This document shows, in pieces, positions 8,101 through 9,691 of a DNA stretch of 9,691 nt. The position numbers were made by a program, and so were the translations under genes. How positions within the stretch are numbered: position 1 is the stretch's first letter; each line of letters starts with the position of its first letter. The notes under the pieces are model-generated. The model saw only the letters and a program-made list of their open reading frames with translations. It made no database searches and was not told the DNA's origin. The DNA is taken from the NCBI GenBank assembly GCA_017302195.1, contig JAFLEG010000110.1, forward strand, positions 1 through 9,691, written 5' to 3'. The stretch is from Verrucomicrobiota bacterium (lineage in GTDB: Bacteria; Verrucomicrobiota; Verrucomicrobiia; Limisphaerales; UBA9464).

Positions 8101-9176
8101 CGACACCGGTGGTCGTGGCGAGCATGGAAGCGGGCGTCGGTGCGAGCCGGGTGATTGTGCATCAGGATCATGCGTACGTCGCAGTGGCGGGCAGCATCCA
8201 GGTGGTGGACGTCCTGAATCCGCCGCAGCCTCGTCTCGTGGGACACCACCCGACCCCGGGACCCTGGGCGGCCCGAAGTCTCCTGGCACGCGATGGATTC
8301 CTCCACGTTTCCGGGTTCTTCGATGGGTTGACCATTCTCGATGTGCGGGATCCCAGCCGTCCCGTGCCTGCGGGGTCCCTGCCTTCAGACTCATTCTCTG
8401 CAGCCTGGGTTCTCGAGGGATCACTGCTGTGGTTCCGGCAGCTTCGTGGCGGGCTGTCCGCTGTGGATGTTTCCGATCCATTTCATCCGCGGTGGGGTGC
8501 GGAGGCAGAGAAACCGATGTGGAACGATCTGATGGATTACAAGTCCATGGCCCTCCAGGACGGGCTGATTCTCTGCCCCGAGATTGGGAGCCTGAGGATT
8601 GTTGAGATCTCCAATCCCCATCACCCGCTGACTGCCGGAAACCACCCGATGCCCGGCGACAGCTCGACGGGGATTGCAGTCGTCGGAGACCTCGCCTACG
8701 TGGCAGCAGGGTCCCGGGGTCTGCTGATTTTTCGCATCCACCGCGGGATTCGGTCCGAGGTGGGCGATTTGGGTCTTCCCTCCCGGGGAGAGGCCGGGGA
8801 ACGGATTCCACTGCCCGCGCACAATCCTCAGGGCGTCCCCCTCCGGTATGAGGTGGTGTCGGGACCGGCCCAGATTCAGGAAGGGGCGCTGCTACTTGCA
8901 GGGCCCGGGCCGGTGACGCTGAAGGCCGCGGTGGTTCCCGCAGGCCGGTATCTACCCGCCGAGGCACTCCTCCCGATTTCGGCGATGCCGCTGGTGCTTC
9001 ACACCGTGAGAGGCTCATCGGATGAACCCACCCGACTCGATTGGCGGAAGGACACCGACGTGCTGGAGTGGGCCGCACAACCCGGAGGTCCCTGGACGCT
9101 CCTCCCGGATGCCCGACCCCCATTTCGTCCCGTGGCAGGGGATTCGCCGCGATTCTTCAGGGTCGTCCGTCCATAG
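5178..9176 (+). CDS. Giant exported LVIVD-repeat beta-propeller protein with Ig-like modules
   Basis: This 1332-aa protein is probably exported and acts outside the cytoplasm, perhaps in surface binding or adhesion; no enzyme motif is visible. Residues 1-24 form a signal peptide. VAGC at 14-17 resembles a lipobox, but a Sec cleavage near LAAA/PQ is equally possible. The body holds 21 LVIVD-type motifs (pattern L-x-V-V-D-V-x-D-P-x-x-P-x-x-x-G) in three sets of seven. They start near residues 139, 181, 228, 275, 316, 361, 410; then 534, 575, 617, 658, 712, 758, 796; then 924, 966, 1007, 1051, 1093, 1139, 1182. The last motif of each set is degenerate. Each set is preceded by an Ig-like module with ASSGLPV and SGPA (about 27-103, 422-497, 809-887). 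A fourth, divergent module lies at 1196-1270. The last 60 residues form a domain with LEWAAQPGGPW and RFFRVV, common at the C-termini of verrucomicrobial secreted proteins. LVIVD repeats are known from bacterial and archaeal surface proteins and predicted to form propellers. Only three cysteines occur. No Shine-Dalgarno sequence precedes the ATG. Confidence 0.9.
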   Translation: MIPSRVVVLMFWVVAGCLQMLAAAPQSLRWLAPDLSVLVLGVPHTCRAEASSGLPVHFRVLSGPAVLEGDQLVVTNVDDVVVIAEQPGNGDFSPGSAIRSFNAYRVDIEPEPEFQFGSRVLDLVTAGDLTLALETQGGVLITRVPAAGPVTQLAHHRVRGRVQSIAASDTHLYTFSSLGRLEAADLRDPERPALVGWLDFPFPVTPIPPTSLALQDGLLFVGAGPFGLAVVDVRDPVRMQLLSWYSVAFDPPGGSGVTQIVPAGNRLYLNVTAGLQIADISDPASPRWIGGFTRWGPNRIVRLEGHLAGMVHGGRLTVLDVRDPMKVQELGHHDFRDGRSTIANLRSVGDQLVLTDTSGALEVLSLRNPSSPRILGRHVDWFRNGAFGSAPLAVLHEAGRVLIAGSDGVIEPLRLTRRIPQELEWLQPASDALALHQTHPLEAKASSGLPVEWSVVSGPAVIGPEGLQITGRGAVAVVARQPGNREVAPVELHRAFNPTILHPQRLGRMPLGGPASDLLVSNRLAFVALDNAGVKVVDLNRPADPVLLSSFSPIPYSRRMARIGDHLVVVGSEDLAIVDVREPSQPVVRSRMRPGWFPLAVETMGSQVLVAAGGEGVQVIDLADPANPRISGEIAIPRYTHVLEVGPPGVVVGHLPGVALWDFSNPLAATRHSVLGGADGFEINQVGVGETLLVAAANRRDWQTGRFQSSRLEVYGIDDPTQPRLLGTSVATGPGFGRITVHEGWAFVETSVSEELEHLVFDIRDPVRPRLAGRLPGTALVVPAETLLVATTTAHELVTYSWQEAMTQQLKWASPDDSVLDPGVVHLLRATASSGLPVEYTVLSGPAEIRDGVLSVTNDTQQQSIIVRATQSGGPGQLPGESVRVFNQMSVDLELLGELKAPGYAFTVVVSGKYVGVGELSGPLLWVDVADPHRPRLAGRLEEAPEVIDLVVSEGFVYAVGDGTKLKVVDIRNPATPVVVASMEAGVGASRVIVHQDHAYVAVAGSIQVVDVLNPPQPRLVGHHPTPGPWAARSLLARDGFLHVSGFFDGLTILDVRDPSRPVPAGSLPSDSFSAAWVLEGSLLWFRQLRGGLSAVDVSDPFHPRWGAEAEKPMWNDLMDYKSMALQDGLILCPEIGSLRIVEISNPHHPLTAGNHPMPGDSSTGIAVVGDLAYVAAGSRGLLIFRIHRGIRSEVGDLGLPSRGEAGERIPLPAHNPQGVPLRYEVVSGPAQIQEGALLLAGPGPVTLKAAVVPAGRYLPAEALLPISAMPLVLHTVRGSSDEPTRLDWRKDTDVLEWAAQPGGPWTLLPDARPPFRPVAGDSPRFFRVVRP
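5256..6440 (+). repeat. Supra-repeat unit 1: Ig-like module plus seven LVIVD motifs
   Basis: Covers residues 27-421 of the giant protein. The Ig-like part (27-103) carries ASSGLPV at 50-56, VLSGPA at 60-65 and a closing QPGNG...RSFN segment. The following 300 or so residues hold seven LVIVD-type motifs spaced 41-49 residues apart; the first and last are the most degenerate. Seven motifs fit one seven-bladed propeller, which is inference from spacing. Confidence 0.75.
6441..7601 (+). repeat. Supra-repeat unit 2: Ig-like module plus seven LVIVD motifs
   Basis: Covers residues 422-808. ASSGLPV recurs at 445-451, 395 residues after its first copy, followed by VVSGPA and QPGNRE. Seven motifs then run from 534 to about 815, the best being VKVVDLNRPADP, LAIVDVREPSQP and VQVIDLADPANP. 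The fourth and seventh have lost much of the D-P core. Confidence 0.75.
7602..8762 (+). repeat. Supra-repeat unit 3: Ig-like module plus seven LVIVD motifs
   Basis: Covers residues 809-1195. ASSGLPV is at 832-838, 387 residues after the second copy. This unit has the most regular motif spacing (41-46 residues) and the best conserved motifs, for example LKVVDIRNPATP, IQVVDVLNPPQP and LTILDVRDPSRP. The seventh motif (from 1182) is degenerate, as in the other two units. Confidence 0.75.
8763..8987 (+). repeat. Fourth, divergent Ig-like module without a propeller
   Basis: Residues 1196-1270 keep the G-V-P-L, EVVSGPAQI and L-L-L-A-G-P-G-P landmarks of the earlier modules, 384 residues after the third. 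ASSGLPV has changed to NPQGVPL. No LVIVD motifs follow; the C-terminal domain begins directly. The module therefore closes the repeat series. Confidence 0.65.
8988..9173 (+). other. C-terminal domain of the giant protein
   Basis: Residues 1271-1332 contain LDWRKDTDVLEWA, GGPWTLLP, PPFRPV and the ending RFFRVVRP. I recognise this shape from the C-termini of many secreted verrucomicrobial proteins, where it reads roughly L-x-W...L-Q...GPW...SP-Y...RFFRL. It may serve as a binding or sorting domain; no published role is claimed here. Confidence 0.55.
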
Positions 9177-9212
9177 TCCCGCGATCAGCGCCCGCGGAAT
9201 GGGCCGATCCCG

Positions 9213-9691
9213 ATGGATTCCCTGATCAATGCCGCCGCGCGGGCGCTGGCTGCCGGTGACCCCATCGGCGCCCTCAAACAGGTGGCGCTGCGCAGCGATC
9301 CGGCGGCCCTGGCGCTCCGCGGCATCGCGATGGCCCAGGTGGGGGAATTGGTCCGGGCGCGCGATCTGCTGCGGCAGGCCGCCCGTGGTTTCGGCGTACG
9401 CGATGAGCGGGCCCGGGCCCGTTGTCGGGTGGCCGAGGCGGAGGTTTCGCTGGCCCTGCGGGATCTCGGAGATTCGGACCGCGGACTGGCGGCGGCGGTG
9501 GCCACCCTGGAGGCGCATGCCGACCACGGGAACGCGTGCCAGGCGCGGCTGATCCTGATCCGACGGCGGGTGCTCCTCGGGCAGCTTGAGGAGGCCGCGA
9601 GCGCCCTGGGATGCCTCCCAATCCACGGTCTCCCGCCGGCGCTGGAGGCGGTGACCGCACTGGCGTCCGCGGAGCTGGCGCTGCGAGTGCT
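9213..9691 (+). CDS. Alpha-helical TPR-like protein, N-terminal part (runs off the right edge)
   Basis: The frame is open from an ATG at 9213 to the window edge, giving 159 codons of a longer protein. The sequence is rich in Ala, Leu and Arg, with amphipathic helix pairs such as AAARALAAGDPIGALKQV, ALALRGIAMAQVGELVRARDLLRQAA and RVLLGQLEEAASAL, the helix-turn-helix spacing of TPR-like solenoids. There is no signal peptide, so it should be cytoplasmic, unlike the gene before it. I recall very similar N-terminal segments in proteobacterial proteins annotated as helix-turn-helix transcriptional regulators, so this may be a regulator whose DNA-binding part lies beyond the edge; that is unverified. 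It starts 36 nt after the stop codon of the giant protein, close enough for co-transcription. No Shine-Dalgarno sequence is seen. Confidence 0.75.
   Translation, partial: MDSLINAAARALAAGDPIGALKQVALRSDPAALALRGIAMAQVGELVRARDLLRQAARGFGVRDERARARCRVAEAEVSLALRDLGDSDRGLAAAVATLEAHADHGNACQARLILIRRRVLLGQLEEAASALGCLPIHGLPPALEAVTALASAELALRV

Noticed and set aside
8074..9123. Minus-strand reading frame of 349 codons inside the giant gene
   Set aside because: The plus strand carries continuous LVIVD and Ig-like repeats here; the opposite frame is Pro/Arg/Ser-rich noise.
1..9691. CRISPR arrays, tRNA/rRNA genes, insertion sequences, phage or defence genes
   Set aside because: No regularly spaced identical repeats, cloverleaf-like sequence, transposase motifs or terminal inverted repeats were seen. 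The only repeats are the protein-coding LVIVD and Ig-like units.

Overview
The window is high-GC DNA that most resembles an environmental Verrucomicrobiota genome, of the Pedosphaera/Limisphaerales type. This is inferred from protein style, as there is no rRNA or marker gene to prove it. The clues are an Ig-like secreted protein with 'ATNSTL...GTY' motifs, a BBP2-type porin, a giant secreted LVIVD-repeat protein punctuated by 'ASSGLPV...SGPA' Ig-like modules, a C-terminal '...GPW...RFFRV' domain, and starts that mostly lack a Shine-Dalgarno sequence.

Layout: (1) 1-704, minus strand, the N-terminal part of a secreted Ig-like domain protein that runs off the left edge. (2) 817-850, a strong intrinsic terminator for the next gene. 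(3) 870-2174, minus strand, an outer-membrane beta-barrel porin with an excellent ribosome binding site and a leader of about 110 nt carrying two abutting hairpins. (4) 2322-2849, minus strand, a small exported VOC (glyoxalase-fold) protein. (5) 2850-3016, a divergent intergenic region with a purine-rich tract. (6) 3017-3934, plus strand, a probably Tat-exported sugar phosphate isomerase/epimerase-like TIM barrel. (7) 4006-5037, plus strand, the housekeeping Sua5-type threonylcarbamoyl-AMP synthase. (8) 5178-9176, plus strand, a 1332-aa exported protein built as three rounds of [Ig-like module + seven LVIVD motifs], then a fourth Ig-like module and a C-terminal domain. (9) 9213 to the right edge, plus strand, the start of an alpha-helical, TPR-like protein.

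Five of the seven genes encode proteins with export signals, so most of the window serves the cell envelope, periplasm or outside. Sua5 is the clear exception and acts in tRNA modification. The genes do not form one recognisable pathway. The minus-strand genes (Ig-like, porin, VOC) and the plus-strand genes (isomerase onward) diverge from 2850-3016. No tRNA, rRNA, insertion sequence, phage gene or CRISPR array was seen, and no gene-free stretch exceeds about 170 bases. The most notable feature is the regular three-times-seven repeat architecture of the giant protein; nothing here amounts to a clear new defence or mobile system.
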